A stretch of 44,075 nucleotides of DNA from JBGZFC01 sp964346495 (GCA_964346495.1 CAYFUW010000006.1:1-44075); one strand, 5' to 3'; counted from the first letter of the stretch, positions 14,887 to 24,985 are shown. Numbers and translations are program-made. Notes: a model not told the origin generated them from the sequence alone.

Positions 14887-16677
14887 ATGTATTTAAAAAA
14901 AATATACGAAAAATTTTTACAATGGAGAAGTGCTAATATAAAAGAGCGGAACTTCTTGCTTTTTGTATGTTTTATAGTTGGGGTGCTTACAGCTTTGGCT
15001 TCGTATGCATTGAAGCAATCTGTACATTTTATACAGTCGTTTTTAACCGACAACTTTCAAGGGAGTGGTGCTAACTATCTATATCTTCTCTATCCTGTGG
15101 TTGGTATTTTAATAGCCGGACTATTTGTAAGATACATTGTGAAAGACGATATTAGTCATGGTGTTACCAAAGTTTTGTATGCTATTTCAACCCGAAAAAG
15201 CCGGATAAAACCGCACAACACATGGAGTTCGCTTGTTGCCAGCTCTATAACCATTGCTTTTGGTGGTTCGGTGGGGGCGGAGGCACCTATTGTGTTGACA
15301 GGCTCAGCCATTGGTTCTAATGTTGGCCGTTTCTTTAAATTAGATCAACGCAATCTGATGCTTTTGGTCGGTTGTGGTGCTGCCGGAGCAATTGCCGGAA
15401 TTTTTAAAGCTCCAATTGCCGGAATATTGTTTGTGATAGAGGTTTTGTTGTTAGACTTGACCATGTCATCGATACTTCCTTTGCTGATAACTTCAGTGAC
15501 AGCAACCACTATTTCGTATGTCTTGACAGGCACCAATGCCATGTTTGCATATTCGCAGGTAGAAATATTTGCTTTACATAGAATACCTTATGTTATTGGT
15601 TTGGGCGTTGTTTGCGGACTTCTTTCCTTGTATATTACACGTTCGATGAGTTGGGGCGAAGGTGTTTTTGCTAATAAACCGCCTTGGTTGCGTTTTCTAA
15701 TTGGCGGTACAACATTAAGTATTCTGATATTCTTTTTCCCGCCACTATTTGGTGAAGGTTATAACTCAATCGAAATACTGCTTGCCGGAGGCGACAAATA
15801 TATGGAGATGCTCAACGAAAGTATTTTCTACGATTTTAAAGGTAGGTGGGGTATTATTTTATTCTTAGGCTTAATATTAATATTTAAAATATTTGCAACC
15901 GTTGCCACGAATGGCGGAGGGGGAACCGGTGGCGTTTTTGCACCAACACTATTTTTGGGTTGTATTATGGGTTTTGTATATTCATATACGCTCAATCAGA
16001 TTGGACTTTCATCATATTTGCCACAAGAAAACTTTGAACTTATGGGCATGGCGGGAGTGATGTCGGGAGTGATGCATGCACCACTTACCGGAATATTCCT
16101 TATAGCCGAGCTTACCGGAGGTTACGATCTGTTTTTGCCCTTGATGATTGTCTCTTCAACTTCATATGCAACAATAAAGATTTTTGAGAAACATAATATT
16201 TATGCCAAGCAGTTGGCTAAGAGTGGCGAACTGATAACTCACCACAAAGACAAAGCTGTACTTACTTTTCTTAAGATTGAAGATGTACTCGAAACTAACA
16301 TACCAACAGTTTATCCCGAAATGACGTTAGGAAACGTGGTGAAGATAATGACTACAAGTAATCGTAATATTTTCCCTGTTACAGATCATGAGGGAAAACT
16401 AGAGGGGCTTGTATTGGTAAACGATATCAGAAATATAATGTTTCGTCCCGAGTTGTACGATAAGTTTTTGGTTGAGAAGTTTATGGTTGGTGCTGATACT
16501 AAGATTAATATCAACACACCTATGGAAAAAGTAATGGATATTTTTGAAGATACAAAAGCCTGGAACTTGCCTGTTGTAGATGACAATGGTGTTTATATGG
16601 GATTGTTGTCGCAATCGTCGGTATTTAACTCATATAGAGAGATTTTGGTCGATAACTATTCTGAAGAACTCGAATAA
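14887..16677 (+). CDS. ClC-family chloride channel/antiporter with C-terminal CBS pair
   Basis: 596 residues. The first 440 form a polytopic ClC core: GSVGAEAPIVLTGSAIGS retains the gating glutamate of the G-x-E-x-P motif, AAGAIAGIFKAPIAGILF follows, and GGGGTGGVFAPTLFLG carries the G-x-F-x-P anion-binding segment. The motif expected near the N-terminus (G-S-G-I-P) is replaced by DISHGVT, keeping the serine. Residues about 455-590 are two CBS motifs (VLETNIPTVYPEMTLGNVVK and MVGADTKININTPMEKVMDI), which in this family often bind adenine nucleotides. It could be a channel or a Cl-/H+ exchanger. Its own promoter lies upstream; fmt follows after 9 bp and is probably cotranscribed. Confidence 0.92.
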   Translation: MYLKKIYEKFLQWRSANIKERNFLLFVCFIVGVLTALASYALKQSVHFIQSFLTDNFQGSGANYLYLLYPVVGILIAGLFVRYIVKDDISHGVTKVLYAISTRKSRIKPHNTWSSLVASSITIAFGGSVGAEAPIVLTGSAIGSNVGRFFKLDQRNLMLLVGCGAAGAIAGIFKAPIAGILFVIEVLLLDLTMSSILPLLITSVTATTISYVLTGTNAMFAYSQVEIFALHRIPYVIGLGVVCGLLSLYITRSMSWGEGVFANKPPWLRFLIGGTTLSILIFFFPPLFGEGYNSIEILLAGGDKYMEMLNESIFYDFKGRWGIILFLGLILIFKIFATVATNGGGGTGGVFAPTLFLGCIMGFVYSYTLNQIGLSSYLPQENFELMGMAGVMSGVMHAPLTGIFLIAELTGGYDLFLPLMIVSSTSYATIKIFEKHNIYAKQLAKSGELITHHKDKAVLTFLKIEDVLETNIPTVYPEMTLGNVVKIMTTSNRNIFPVTDHEGKLEGLVLVNDIRNIMFRPELYDKFLVEKFMVGADTKININTPMEKVMDIFEDTKAWNLPVVDDNGVYMGLLSQSSVFNSYREILVDNYSEELE

Positions 16678-16686
16678 TATAAGATA

Positions 16687-17634
16687 ATGAAAAAAGATTT
16701 GCGTATTGTTTTTATGGGTACGCCCGATTTCGCGGTTGAAACTCTAAAATTGCTTGTTGAGAATGATTACAATGTTGTAGGTGTGGTTACTACACCCGAC
16801 AGACCTGCCGGAAGAGGTTACAAGCTCCAAGAGTCTGCCGTGAAAAAATATGCCTTATCGCAAGGATTATATATAATGCAACCCGAAAAGCTAAGAGATG
16901 GATCTTTTTTGAGTGAACTTAAAAGTTTGAATGCCGATTTGCAAATCGTTGTTGCTTTCCGAATGTTGCCCGAAGTGGTATGGGATATGCCGTCTAAAGG
17001 TACTTTCAATGTACATGCTTCGCTGCTTCCGCAATATAGAGGTGCAGCACCCATAAATTGGGCTGTAATCAATGGCGAAAAGGAGACTGGAGTCACCACA
17101 TTTTTTCTATCACATGAGATTGATACCGGAGATATTCTTCTTCAGGAGAAAATATCTGTAAACGAAGATGATAATGCCGAAGTTGTGCACGATAAACTGA
17201 TGACTTTAGGTGCACAGTTGGCATTAAAAACCGTTGATGGAATAGAAAATGGTGAGATAAAGCCAAAAGCTCAAAGCAAATATTTTGAAAACGAAAGTGA
17301 ACTAAAACCTGCACCAAAATTGTTTAGAGATAATACCGAAATAGATTGGAGCAAATCCGGAATTGAAATTTATAATTTTGTGCGTGGTTTATCGCCATAT
17401 CCTGCAGCCTGGACTGAGCTTGAAGTAAATGGCACATTGCAAAACTTCAAAATTTTCGGAACAAAATTTGTGTCGGGAGAACACACCCTACCGACAAAAC
17501 AGATAGTTACAGACAACAAAACATATCTCTGTATTGCAGTAACTGACGGTTTTATTGAAATAACCGATATTCAAATTTCAGGGAAAAGACGAATGGAAAT
17601 CAGAGATTTTCTGAACGGTTTTAAGTTTGAATAG
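16687..17634 (+). CDS. fmt: Methionyl-tRNA formyltransferase
   Basis: 315 residues, usual length. It formylates Met-tRNAfMet using 10-formyl-tetrahydrofolate for translation initiation. Landmarks: RIVFMGTPDFAVETL at the N-terminus, TTPDRPAGRG, the catalytic NVHASLLPQYRGAAPI (Asn and His of the active site) and HEIDTGDILLQ (catalytic Asp). The C-terminal OB-like tRNA-binding domain starts near residue 205 (IYNFVRGLSPYPAAWTEL). Nine bp after the ClC gene; convergent with the ComM-like gene, with only 3 bp between the stops and no room for a dedicated terminator. Confidence 0.97.
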   Translation: MKKDLRIVFMGTPDFAVETLKLLVENDYNVVGVVTTPDRPAGRGYKLQESAVKKYALSQGLYIMQPEKLRDGSFLSELKSLNADLQIVVAFRMLPEVVWDMPSKGTFNVHASLLPQYRGAAPINWAVINGEKETGVTTFFLSHEIDTGDILLQEKISVNEDDNAEVVHDKLMTLGAQLALKTVDGIENGEIKPKAQSKYFENESELKPAPKLFRDNTEIDWSKSGIEIYNFVRGLSPYPAAWTELEVNGTLQNFKIFGTKFVSGEHTLPTKQIVTDNKTYLCIAVTDGFIEITDIQISGKRRMEIRDFLNGFKFE

Positions 17635-17637
17635 ATT

Positions 17638-19176
17638 TTACCCTGCCCACGTTTCTCTATCCAGATTTCTATAATTTATAGCTTCTGCCAAATGCGCGGG
17701 AAGAATATTTTCAGTTGCATCTAAGTCTGCAATAGTGCGTGCAACTTTCAGAATACGGTCGTAAGCTCTTGCCGAAAGGCTTAGACGTTCCATCGCAGTT
17801 TTTAGCAGTTTCAAGCCAGCTTCATCGGGCGATGCATATTTGTGCAAAATTTTTGAAGTCATTTGTGCATTGCAGTAGATACCCGGCATTTTTGTAAATC
17901 GGGCAGCCTGTATTTCTCTTGCTTTCACCACTCTTTTGCTGATTTCCGAGCTATGTTCTGCCGGAGTTCTGTCCGATATTTTTTCGAAAGGTACGGGAAC
18001 GATTTCCACGTGCATATCTATGCGGTCGAGTAACGGTCCTGAAATCTTGTTCAGATATTTATGTACAGCTCCGGGCGGACAAACACACTCTTTATCGGGA
18101 TGATTGTAATATCCGCAAGGGCAAGGATTCATTGCCGAAACCAACATAAAACTTGCCGGATACTCCACCGAAAACTTTGCTCTCGAAATTGTTATACATC
18201 TGTCTTCCAGTGGCTGACGCATCACTTCGAGTACACTTCTGTTAAATTCGGGTAGCTCGTCAAGAAAAAGTACGCCATTGTGAGCCAAACTTATTTCTCC
18301 GGGTTGCGGATAAGTGCCACCACCAACCATGGCAACGTCGGATATTGTGTGGTGTGGCGAGCGGAACGGGCGTTGCGACATCAACGATACACTTCCTTCC
18401 AACTTTCCGGCAACACTATGTATTTTAGTTGTTTCGAGAGCTTCGTCCAACGTGAAAGGCGGTAAAATTGATGGCATTCGTTTAGCCATCATAGATTTTC
18501 CGGCTCCGGGCGGACCAATCATTATAATATTGTGTCCACCTGCGGCAGCTACTTCCAAAGCACGTTTTACACTCTCTTGCCCTTTTACATCAGAAAAATC
18601 GAATTCAAAGTTTGATTGTTTGTGCAAAAACTCTTTTTCAATATCAACCTTCACAGGCTCTAAAAGTAATTCATCGTTTGCAAATGCTATTACTTGACGA
18701 ATATTATCAACACCATATACATCCAAACCCTCTACTACTGCAGCCTCTTTCGCATTTTCAGATGGTAAAATAAAACCTTTAAAACCGTTTGCTTTTGCCA
18801 TAATGGCTATTGGGAGAGCACCTTTTATCGGCAAAATTGAGCCATCAAGCGAAAGCTCACCCATTATTATATAATCTGAAAGTTTATCGGCACAAACAGA
18901 TTCCGATGCAGCTAAAATGCCAATAGCCAAAGGCAAATCGTAGGCAGAACCCTCCTTTCTGATATCGGCAGGAGACATATTTATAACTATCTGTTTCCTG
19001 GGAAATGCAAAACCATTTTCATGCAGAGCGGAAACAATACGTTCATGGCTCTCTTTTACAGAGGCATCGGGTAAACCTACCAAAAAGAATTTAATGCCTT
19101 TTGTGCAATTCACCTCAATAGTAATCAGCGTTGCGTCTATTCCTTGAACTGCAGCTCCAAATACTTTAACTAACAT
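17638..19176 (-). CDS. comM: ComM/YifB-type Mg-chelatase-like AAA+ ATPase
   Basis: 512 residues, usual length. An N-terminal Lon-protease-like fold domain (about 1-170, including GLPDASVKESHERIVSALHE and IVINMSPADIRKEGSAYDLP) precedes an AAA+ domain with Walker A GPPGAGKS, Walker B VLFLDELPEF and the MNPCPCGYY cysteine motif, then a C-terminal helical Mg_chelatase_C domain (LSARAYDRILKVARTIADL). In naturally competent bacteria ComM is a hexameric helicase promoting branch migration in transformation; in others the role is less clear. It lies 39 bp downstream of the lipoprotein gene, possibly in the same transcript, and is convergent with fmt. Confidence 0.92.
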   Translation of the reverse strand: MLVKVFGAAVQGIDATLITIEVNCTKGIKFFLVGLPDASVKESHERIVSALHENGFAFPRKQIVINMSPADIRKEGSAYDLPLAIGILAASESVCADKLSDYIIMGELSLDGSILPIKGALPIAIMAKANGFKGFILPSENAKEAAVVEGLDVYGVDNIRQVIAFANDELLLEPVKVDIEKEFLHKQSNFEFDFSDVKGQESVKRALEVAAAGGHNIIMIGPPGAGKSMMAKRMPSILPPFTLDEALETTKIHSVAGKLEGSVSLMSQRPFRSPHHTISDVAMVGGGTYPQPGEISLAHNGVLFLDELPEFNRSVLEVMRQPLEDRCITISRAKFSVEYPASFMLVSAMNPCPCGYYNHPDKECVCPPGAVHKYLNKISGPLLDRIDMHVEIVPVPFEKISDRTPAEHSSEISKRVVKAREIQAARFTKMPGIYCNAQMTSKILHKYASPDEAGLKLLKTAMERLSLSARAYDRILKVARTIADLDATENILPAHLAEAINYRNLDRETWAG

Positions 19177-19215
19177 AAAATTGTCCTCTTTTTTTGACTC
19201 TTATGATCTTGCTTT

Positions 19216-20340
19216 TTATCCGTTTTTTATTTTCTTTTCGATATCTGAAGGATGAATGTTTCTTTCGCTAATAATTCCTTCAGGCGAAATCAGAATATTG
19301 TTAGGTGTAAATTGAATATTGAAAGCATCTACAATGTCAGATGCCCAACTGTTTCCTTCGGCTACAACGGTCCAGGTTATAGAGTCGCTTTCATAAGATA
19401 TTGGATATGTGTCTGAATCGATATAAATAGTTACAAATTCGATATTCTCTTTAGGGAGTTTTTCGTATGTTTTTTTAAGTGATTCTACCGTTTCTCTCGA
19501 TTGATTGTTTTTTGATGAAATAAACGAAAGCAATAGGTGTTTGCCACTAAAACTACTGGGCGTTATAGTTTTTCCATCCTTATCTTTTATTTCGAAATAG
19601 GGTGTTGGTGCACCTTCGGCCGAACGATTAATTTTTTCGGAAAAGGCTTGTAAATTCTGCGCCAACTGGCTGTTTTTGACATCGCCTGTTATATAATTGA
19701 GAGTTCTCTCCAAAGCGTCCGGATTTTCGGCATTGCTAAAGAAGTTACTAATCAGAATAAGGCTGGACTTTTTAGTCGGATTCTCTTTAATAAACTCTTC
19801 TGTATTTATTAGTAATTGTTGGTTTATGGTATTCAGTCGTGCAATCTCTTCACTCTCTGTTAGTTTTCCCATATTGCCATCCACATTGTCGGGGGATAAA
19901 TGCTTAATACCTTCTATCAGGTATGACCTTTGTTTGAGTAAATCTTTATTTGTCTCTTTAAATGCGGTTAAATCATTATTTATCTCGTTGCCTGTAACAT
20001 GCATCAAGTCAGTAAGATTGGCGTCACCGTCAATTTTTATTTTATCGCCTTCACTCACAAAGAAAGAAACAGATGTTTGCTGATCATTAAAATAAAGCGA
20101 CAGCATAGTTAGTGTGTCAACATTTATTTTATGAGAAAAACGTCCGTTATTACTGCTTTTGATTGTGTCTATAGCTAAAGAATCGTTTAAGATATATGAT
20201 AATAGTATGTAAGGAGATTCAAGTTTGGCAACACTGCCTTTTATAGTTACAGTTTTGTTGGTGTTTTTTTTACACGAAACCAGACACACAGCAAGTGCGA
20301 GTACAATAAAACAGTATTTGAAAAATCTATTCCTTTGCAT
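19216..20340 (-). CDS. Lipoprotein with DUF4369-like and thioredoxin-like domains, lacking the CxxC pair
   Basis: 374 residues. Signal peptide with lipobox LVSC (Cys23). Residues about 30-130 resemble the DUF4369 beta-sandwich found in front of Bacteroidetes TlpA/ResA-like proteins (VTIKGSVAKLESPYILLSYI). A helical middle follows, and from about 245 a thioredoxin-like domain: APTPYFEIKDKDGKTITPSS, FSGKHLLLSF, then ISSKNNQSRETVESL where a redox-active member would have W-x-x-W-C-x-x-C. No cysteine remains there, so thiol-disulfide activity is not expected. It has a good promoter of its own (20473-20504). It is probably a periplasm-facing binding or structural lipoprotein. Confidence 0.82.
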   Translation of the reverse strand: MQRNRFFKYCFIVLALAVCLVSCKKNTNKTVTIKGSVAKLESPYILLSYILNDSLAIDTIKSSNNGRFSHKINVDTLTMLSLYFNDQQTSVSFFVSEGDKIKIDGDANLTDLMHVTGNEINNDLTAFKETNKDLLKQRSYLIEGIKHLSPDNVDGNMGKLTESEEIARLNTINQQLLINTEEFIKENPTKKSSLILISNFFSNAENPDALERTLNYITGDVKNSQLAQNLQAFSEKINRSAEGAPTPYFEIKDKDGKTITPSSFSGKHLLLSFISSKNNQSRETVESLKKTYEKLPKENIEFVTIYIDSDTYPISYESDSITWTVVAEGNSWASDIVDAFNIQFTPNNILISPEGIISERNIHPSDIEKKIKNG

Positions 20341-20699
20341 CGTGTTGTATATTTAGCAGTTGCTATGTTTAATGATTTTATTCGATAATAGTACTCTTTT
20401 TTAAATGTCGGTAATCATAAAAAATTACAAATAGCGACCAATATTTTCAATATTTAGTGACTTTTTGAAATGCAAATTTATAATTTTTTTCAATTATTAG
20501 CAAATTGTTGCGTGATTATTTTGATTTATTTATTTTTTCTGTAAAATATATTATTAAAAAAACATTGTATTAATAATTAGTGCGATTAAAATAGTGCCAA
20601 AAAATTACTCTTTTAGATTATTAATGTTAATTATTTTGATTGTTTTTGTTTTATCTGTTTTTTTGTATTCTGAAATCGTAAACCAATAAGGGTAATAAT
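20341..20699. other. AT-rich divergent intergenic region
   Basis: 359 bp between the lipoprotein gene and rarA, very rich in A and T. Apart from the minus-strand promoter at 20473-20504 I see no repeat, RNA or coding signal, and no consensus -7 box for rarA. Confidence 0.6.
20473..20504 (-). promoter_or_regulatory. Promoter of the thioredoxin-like lipoprotein gene
   Basis: On the minus strand TTTG (20501-20504), exactly 20 nt, then TAAATTTG (20473-20480). A leader of about 125 nt is implied. Confidence 0.65.
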
Positions 20700-21962
20700 A
20701 TGGCTGTTCCATTAGCAGAAAGACTGCGTCCGAAAAATTTAGATGAGTTTATCGGTCAAGAGCACTTGGTAGGCGAGGGTGCTATCTTGCGAAAAATAAT
20801 AGATTCGGGAAGAATACCATCTATAATACTTTGGGGTCCTCCCGGAGTAGGGAAAACTACGCTTGCCAATATTCTTGCCAACACGATAAAGGCTCCGTTT
20901 TATCAACTGAGTGCCGTAAATTCGGGAGTGAAGGATGTTCGTGACATTATAGAGAAGGCAAAAAATGCTCGTTTTTTTGATTCTGCACCGCCAATACTGT
21001 TTATTGATGAGATACACAGATTTAGCAAATCGCAGCAAGATTCGCTCTTGCATGCTGTGGAAACAGGTGTTATAACTCTGATAGGTGCAACTACCGAAAA
21101 TCCTTCGTTTGAGGTTATACGTCCGCTTTTGTCACGATGTCAGATATATGTGTTGAAATCGCTTGATAAGTCTCATCTTGAGACACTTTTAAATAGAGCA
21201 TTGCAAGAGGATGTTATTTTGCAAAGCAAAGATGTAAAAGTAGAAGAGACAGATGCTCTGTTTCGTTTTTCGGGTGGCGATGCTCGTAAGCTGCTCAATA
21301 TACTGGACTTGTTGATTTCTTCAGAGTCGGAAGAAGCAATTGTTATTAATGACAAAAGTGTTACTGACCGATTGCAAGAGAATCCTGCCGCATACGATAA
21401 AGGTGGAGAGATGCATTATGATATTATCTCAGCTTTCATAAAATCGATACGTGGCAGCGACCCTGATGCGGCAATCTATTGGCTGGCAAGAATGATTGCA
21501 GGAGGAGAAGATCCAAAATTTATTGCCCGTCGTTTGATAATTTCTGCAGCCGAAGATATTGGTTTGGCTAATCCGAATGCTCTTTTACTTGCAAATGCCT
21601 GTTTTGATTCGATACAAAAAATCGGTATGCCCGAAGGTAGAATTGTCTTGGCACAAACTACAATCTATTTGGCAACTTCGCCCAAGAGTAACTCTGCTTA
21701 CCTCTCTATCGATAACGCATTAGCCAAAGTAGAAAGTACCGGAACTTTACCCGTACCGCTTCATTTGCGTAACGCACCAACATCTTTGATGAAAGAGTTG
21801 GATTATGGCAAAGATTACAAATATTCACACGATTACGAGAACAATTTTGTAAAACAGCAATATCTGCCAAAAGAGCTGCTCAATACTGAGTTTTGGGAAC
21901 CACAAAGTAACGCTTCAGAGCACAAGATGAGTGAGTTGATGAAGAAACTTTGGAAGAAATAA
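20700..21962 (+). CDS. rarA: Replication-associated recombination protein RarA (MgsA), AAA+ ATPase
   Basis: 420 residues, usual length. RarA acts at stalled forks and is related to the clamp-loader ATPases and WRNIP1. Landmarks: PLAERLRPKNLDEFIGQEHL (4-23), Walker A WGPPGVGKTT, Walker B ILFIDEIHRFSKSQQD, the GATTENPSFEV sensor I segment, LLSRCQIYVL, and FSGGDARKLLNIL sensor II. The C-terminal tetramerisation domain (about 250-420) includes DAAIYWLARMIAGGEDPKFI and ends in ELMKKLWKK. Transcribed alone, with its 3' end facing lptD's end. The next 90 bp hold short ACTACATACTCCA-type repeats. Confidence 0.96.
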   Translation: MAVPLAERLRPKNLDEFIGQEHLVGEGAILRKIIDSGRIPSIILWGPPGVGKTTLANILANTIKAPFYQLSAVNSGVKDVRDIIEKAKNARFFDSAPPILFIDEIHRFSKSQQDSLLHAVETGVITLIGATTENPSFEVIRPLLSRCQIYVLKSLDKSHLETLLNRALQEDVILQSKDVKVEETDALFRFSGGDARKLLNILDLLISSESEEAIVINDKSVTDRLQENPAAYDKGGEMHYDIISAFIKSIRGSDPDAAIYWLARMIAGGEDPKFIARRLIISAAEDIGLANPNALLLANACFDSIQKIGMPEGRIVLAQTTIYLATSPKSNSAYLSIDNALAKVESTGTLPVPLHLRNAPTSLMKELDYGKDYKYSHDYENNFVKQQYLPKELLNTEFWEPQSNASEHKMSELMKKLWKK

Positions 21963-22052
21963 TTTGGTAGAGCAAAGAATAAAGAATAAAGAGCCAATAC
22001 ACTTTTCTCCAATTCAGAACTCCAAACTACATACTACATACTCCATGCTGCT

Positions 22053-24788
22053 TCAATACCAACTCATTCCCCTGTCGTATGGTGAGCTGTGTTCTTCGTA
22101 TTTCAAATCTTGCAGAAGTGAAGCGTTGGCACGTATCACGAAGTTGTATGACTTAAACGGTCCAATTGGGATAAAGTTAGCTGACATACTCCAGCAGTGG
22201 AGGTTACGAGTCAAAGAACAGTTTACATTAGTTATTTTTTTCAAATCGAAGTTATAGTCTGCATGGAATGAAAAATCCCAGTTTTTTGTAGGTTGCAATG
22301 AGCCTCTTATTCCTAAATTATGTATTAACTTGCCTTTATAGTCCATCCTATTGAAATCGAAATCGCCATATGCGTACCTTAAAGAGTAATCTATTGCAAA
22401 ACTCCATCTTATTTCGTTTTTCAGATAGCCGTCATCGTCAAACTCTCCCATTGAGTGACCGCCTTGGTCGAAAATACTTCGTCGTCCACCAGCTTCGTTT
22501 GGATTTTGTCCTATAGTGCCATCATCGGGGACATTGTTTTCGTTGTTTTTGTTTTCTTCTTCATCGGCGCTATCCTTCTTTCCGAATAGATTCTTAAAGG
22601 TACTCTGGTTGATTGAGTAAGAGAAAGATGTTCCAGTAGAACTTAGTTTTCCAATCCCTTTTCCGTTAAATGCACGAAGTTTGTTCACTCTTATAGGTTG
22701 GTTGTGTTGATTCAGTTCATACATATAAGGGTCCCATGTGGCAGATAGTTGCAAAGTATATGATTTTGAAAGCTTTAATCTTATGTTTGTACTAATATCG
22801 CTCCATCTCATAGAGTCGGCCATCATATTATACGAAAAGTTAATTCCTAAATCGTCTATTAAACTTATTTTCCGATATCCGGTAGAGTCGTTCTCTGTGC
22901 GGATTTTCATCTCCAAATTGTTTTTAAAGCCGAAATTCAGACTTCCACTTTTACCTCTTGATGCCGTGCCGAAAAGCATGCTTGAATATGGTGAGTAGGT
23001 GTACTCCATCTCTTCTCCGTACTCATTTGTATATGAGTATGTTTCGTAAAAACCGTATCGCGGGTTCCCAAAGTCTGGTCTGTAGCTAAATGATATGCTG
23101 GGAGAGAATACATGTCGTATAGCTTGAACTTTGTCACCAAACATCTTCCATGGCACATACATACCGTATAGGGTTGTATTTGCGCTTATAGATGCATTAT
23201 AATCATAAACACGTTTAAATCCCTGGATGGTATCTATAGGCACATGTCTTTTTGCCAAAGGATCCCAAAACTCTTTTACCCCTCCGGTGTACCAACGTTC
23301 GGAGTAGTTGAATGATGGTGAAATGTTTATTACATCAAACAAAGAAAAAGTAGCGCTTACAGGGATTCTATGCATCATCCCGTTTTTCCAATCTTTTATA
23401 AGATTAGATTTGAAAAAAAGGTTTTCTTTTGTTGTTATGGCATTTCTAAACTCACCCGAATAATTCATAGATATTTTTTCGTACCATCTTTCCTTGCCGA
23501 CTGGATTTTTGCGTTTTAACGGATAGATACGACCCATATTAAGCGAGAAGTTGGGTAAAGTAACAGATATGGTAGAGTTTTTCGAAATCTGGTTTATATT
23601 CATACTTGCCGAGAGACTCCATGGCGATTCAGGAAATCGTTGGGTTATGTTTATGCTCGAACTCTTTGAGTTGTTTACAGATGCTCTGTTGTAAAGCATA
23701 CCAATATCGTTATGATTTGCTTTACTGCTTGAAAAGTTTACACTTGCCGAAAACGTTCTGAACATATTTGCTTTTGGGTCTTGCGAGTGTGTCCAGTTTA
23801 CTCTGATGTCTTTTGAAGATGAGTATGCATCGGGTATATTCAAATCTTTTAGTCTTTTGTCTCCCAAGACTGTATTCAGATAACTGGCATTCACGCTACC
23901 CGAATATTTGTATCGTTTTTTATAGTTCGATTTTGCATTTACACCCCATGTACCTTTGGTAAACACTTCACCTGTTAAAGCAAGATCAACGTAATCGTTT
24001 ATGGCAAAATAGTATCCTCCGTTGCTCAGATAGAATCCGCGATTCATCTCATCGCCGTAAGATGGCATGATAATTCCGGAAGAGTATGTTTTGGTAAACG
24101 GAAAAAATGCAAACGGCAAGACAATAGGAAATAGTGGCACATCGGCCACTACCAACCATGCCGGACCGGTGACAACATCTTTTTCGGGGCGAACTTTTGC
24201 TTTCGATAAATTGAGATAGAAGTGAGGATGTTCGTGCAGGTCGCAGGTTGTGTAACGGGCATTGACCATGTAGAAAGAGTTATCGGGATTCTTTTTTGCC
24301 TGATTGGCAACTATATAGCCCTCTCCTTGCTGTGTGACAACGTTTGAGATGAATGCTTTACCTGTTTCGAAGTTGTATCTCACCTTTTTCATCTCATACT
24401 CTGTGCCTTTATCTGAAAAAACGGGATAGCCAAACTCTTTTCCAAGTGAGTCTAACCCGAAAGTGGAGTGTATCATGTTGCTATCCAAGTCCATTGTGAT
24501 GTATTCTCCCTTTATGGATAGCTCTCCATATTTCACATCTGCATCGCCATATAGATAACCCATATTGTTTTTGGTAAAAACCATAGAGTCCTTAGCGTTA
24601 TATGTAACTACATATTCTAGTGTCTCTTTTGTTTGTCTGACACTGTCTTTTTTCTCGACTTTTACCGTGTCTTCTTCTTCCGTAGTGCGCATATCATCTA
24701 CTCCCGATATTTTTGACTGAGCAAATGAATATTGGGTGAAAAAGATTATAGCAATCAGAAAACCGAATAAAGTTACAAGTTGTTTCAT
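22053..24788 (-). CDS. lptD: LPS-assembly outer-membrane protein LptD (Bacteroidetes type)
   Basis: 911 residues. Signal peptide (MKQLVTLFGFLIAIIFFTQY, cut near SFAQ). Residues about 60-240 are an OstA/LptA-like jellyroll (KNNMGYLYGDADVKYGELSI, EYITMDLDSNMI), followed by a long beta-barrel region with many aromatic, alternating strands and the conserved FPIVLPFAFFPFTKTYSSGI and PSYGDEMNRGFYLSNGGYYF. This protein inserts LPS in the outer leaflet together with LptE (gene at 13120). An acidic Asn/Glu-rich insertion (EEENKNNENNVPDDG) lies near residue 760. The C-terminus ends in ...GMSWY, compatible with an outer-membrane aromatic end. A -7 box lies about 35 bp upstream. Confidence 0.92.
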   Translation of the reverse strand: MKQLVTLFGFLIAIIFFTQYSFAQSKISGVDDMRTTEEEDTVKVEKKDSVRQTKETLEYVVTYNAKDSMVFTKNNMGYLYGDADVKYGELSIKGEYITMDLDSNMIHSTFGLDSLGKEFGYPVFSDKGTEYEMKKVRYNFETGKAFISNVVTQQGEGYIVANQAKKNPDNSFYMVNARYTTCDLHEHPHFYLNLSKAKVRPEKDVVTGPAWLVVADVPLFPIVLPFAFFPFTKTYSSGIIMPSYGDEMNRGFYLSNGGYYFAINDYVDLALTGEVFTKGTWGVNAKSNYKKRYKYSGSVNASYLNTVLGDKRLKDLNIPDAYSSSKDIRVNWTHSQDPKANMFRTFSASVNFSSSKANHNDIGMLYNRASVNNSKSSSINITQRFPESPWSLSASMNINQISKNSTISVTLPNFSLNMGRIYPLKRKNPVGKERWYEKISMNYSGEFRNAITTKENLFFKSNLIKDWKNGMMHRIPVSATFSLFDVINISPSFNYSERWYTGGVKEFWDPLAKRHVPIDTIQGFKRVYDYNASISANTTLYGMYVPWKMFGDKVQAIRHVFSPSISFSYRPDFGNPRYGFYETYSYTNEYGEEMEYTYSPYSSMLFGTASRGKSGSLNFGFKNNLEMKIRTENDSTGYRKISLIDDLGINFSYNMMADSMRWSDISTNIRLKLSKSYTLQLSATWDPYMYELNQHNQPIRVNKLRAFNGKGIGKLSSTGTSFSYSINQSTFKNLFGKKDSADEEENKNNENNVPDDGTIGQNPNEAGGRRSIFDQGGHSMGEFDDDGYLKNEIRWSFAIDYSLRYAYGDFDFNRMDYKGKLIHNLGIRGSLQPTKNWDFSFHADYNFDLKKITNVNCSLTRNLHCWSMSANFIPIGPFKSYNFVIRANASLLQDLKYEEHSSPYDRGMSWY

Positions 24789-24822
24789 TGCAGAAAGTGT
24801 GCTTCCTTGCCAATTTTAACTG

Positions 24823-24830
24823 CAAAACTA
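24823..24830 (-). promoter_or_regulatory. -7 element of lptD
   Basis: Reads TAGTTTTG on the minus strand, matching TAnnTTTG, 35 bp before the start codon. No clear -33. Confidence 0.45.
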
Positions 24831-24926
24831 ATCAAATAAAGATTAATAGAGTCTGTTTTTATCTAAAATAAAACTTAAGAATGGCTCAATAGTATAAAAA
24901 AACATCATTTTGAGCATGATATAAAC

Positions 24927-24963
24927 AAAAAAAGTGTTTGCCAATTAAGGCAAACACTTTTTT
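24927..24963 (-). terminator. Intrinsic terminator after the beta-barrel protein gene
   Basis: Perfect 9-bp stem GTGTTTGCC/GGCAAACAC (24934-24942 with 24949-24957) and 6-nt loop, flanked by A7 and T6, so it can work on both strands. On the minus strand it follows the gene ending at 24986 and insulates lptD. Confidence 0.9.
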
Positions 24964-24985
24964 ATTATCTGTTAATTCCTAAATC

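Noticed and set aside
21964..22257. 97-codon plus-strand frame after rarA
   Set aside because: Its latter part is antisense to the conserved end of lptD, and its first part is a short-repeat stretch.
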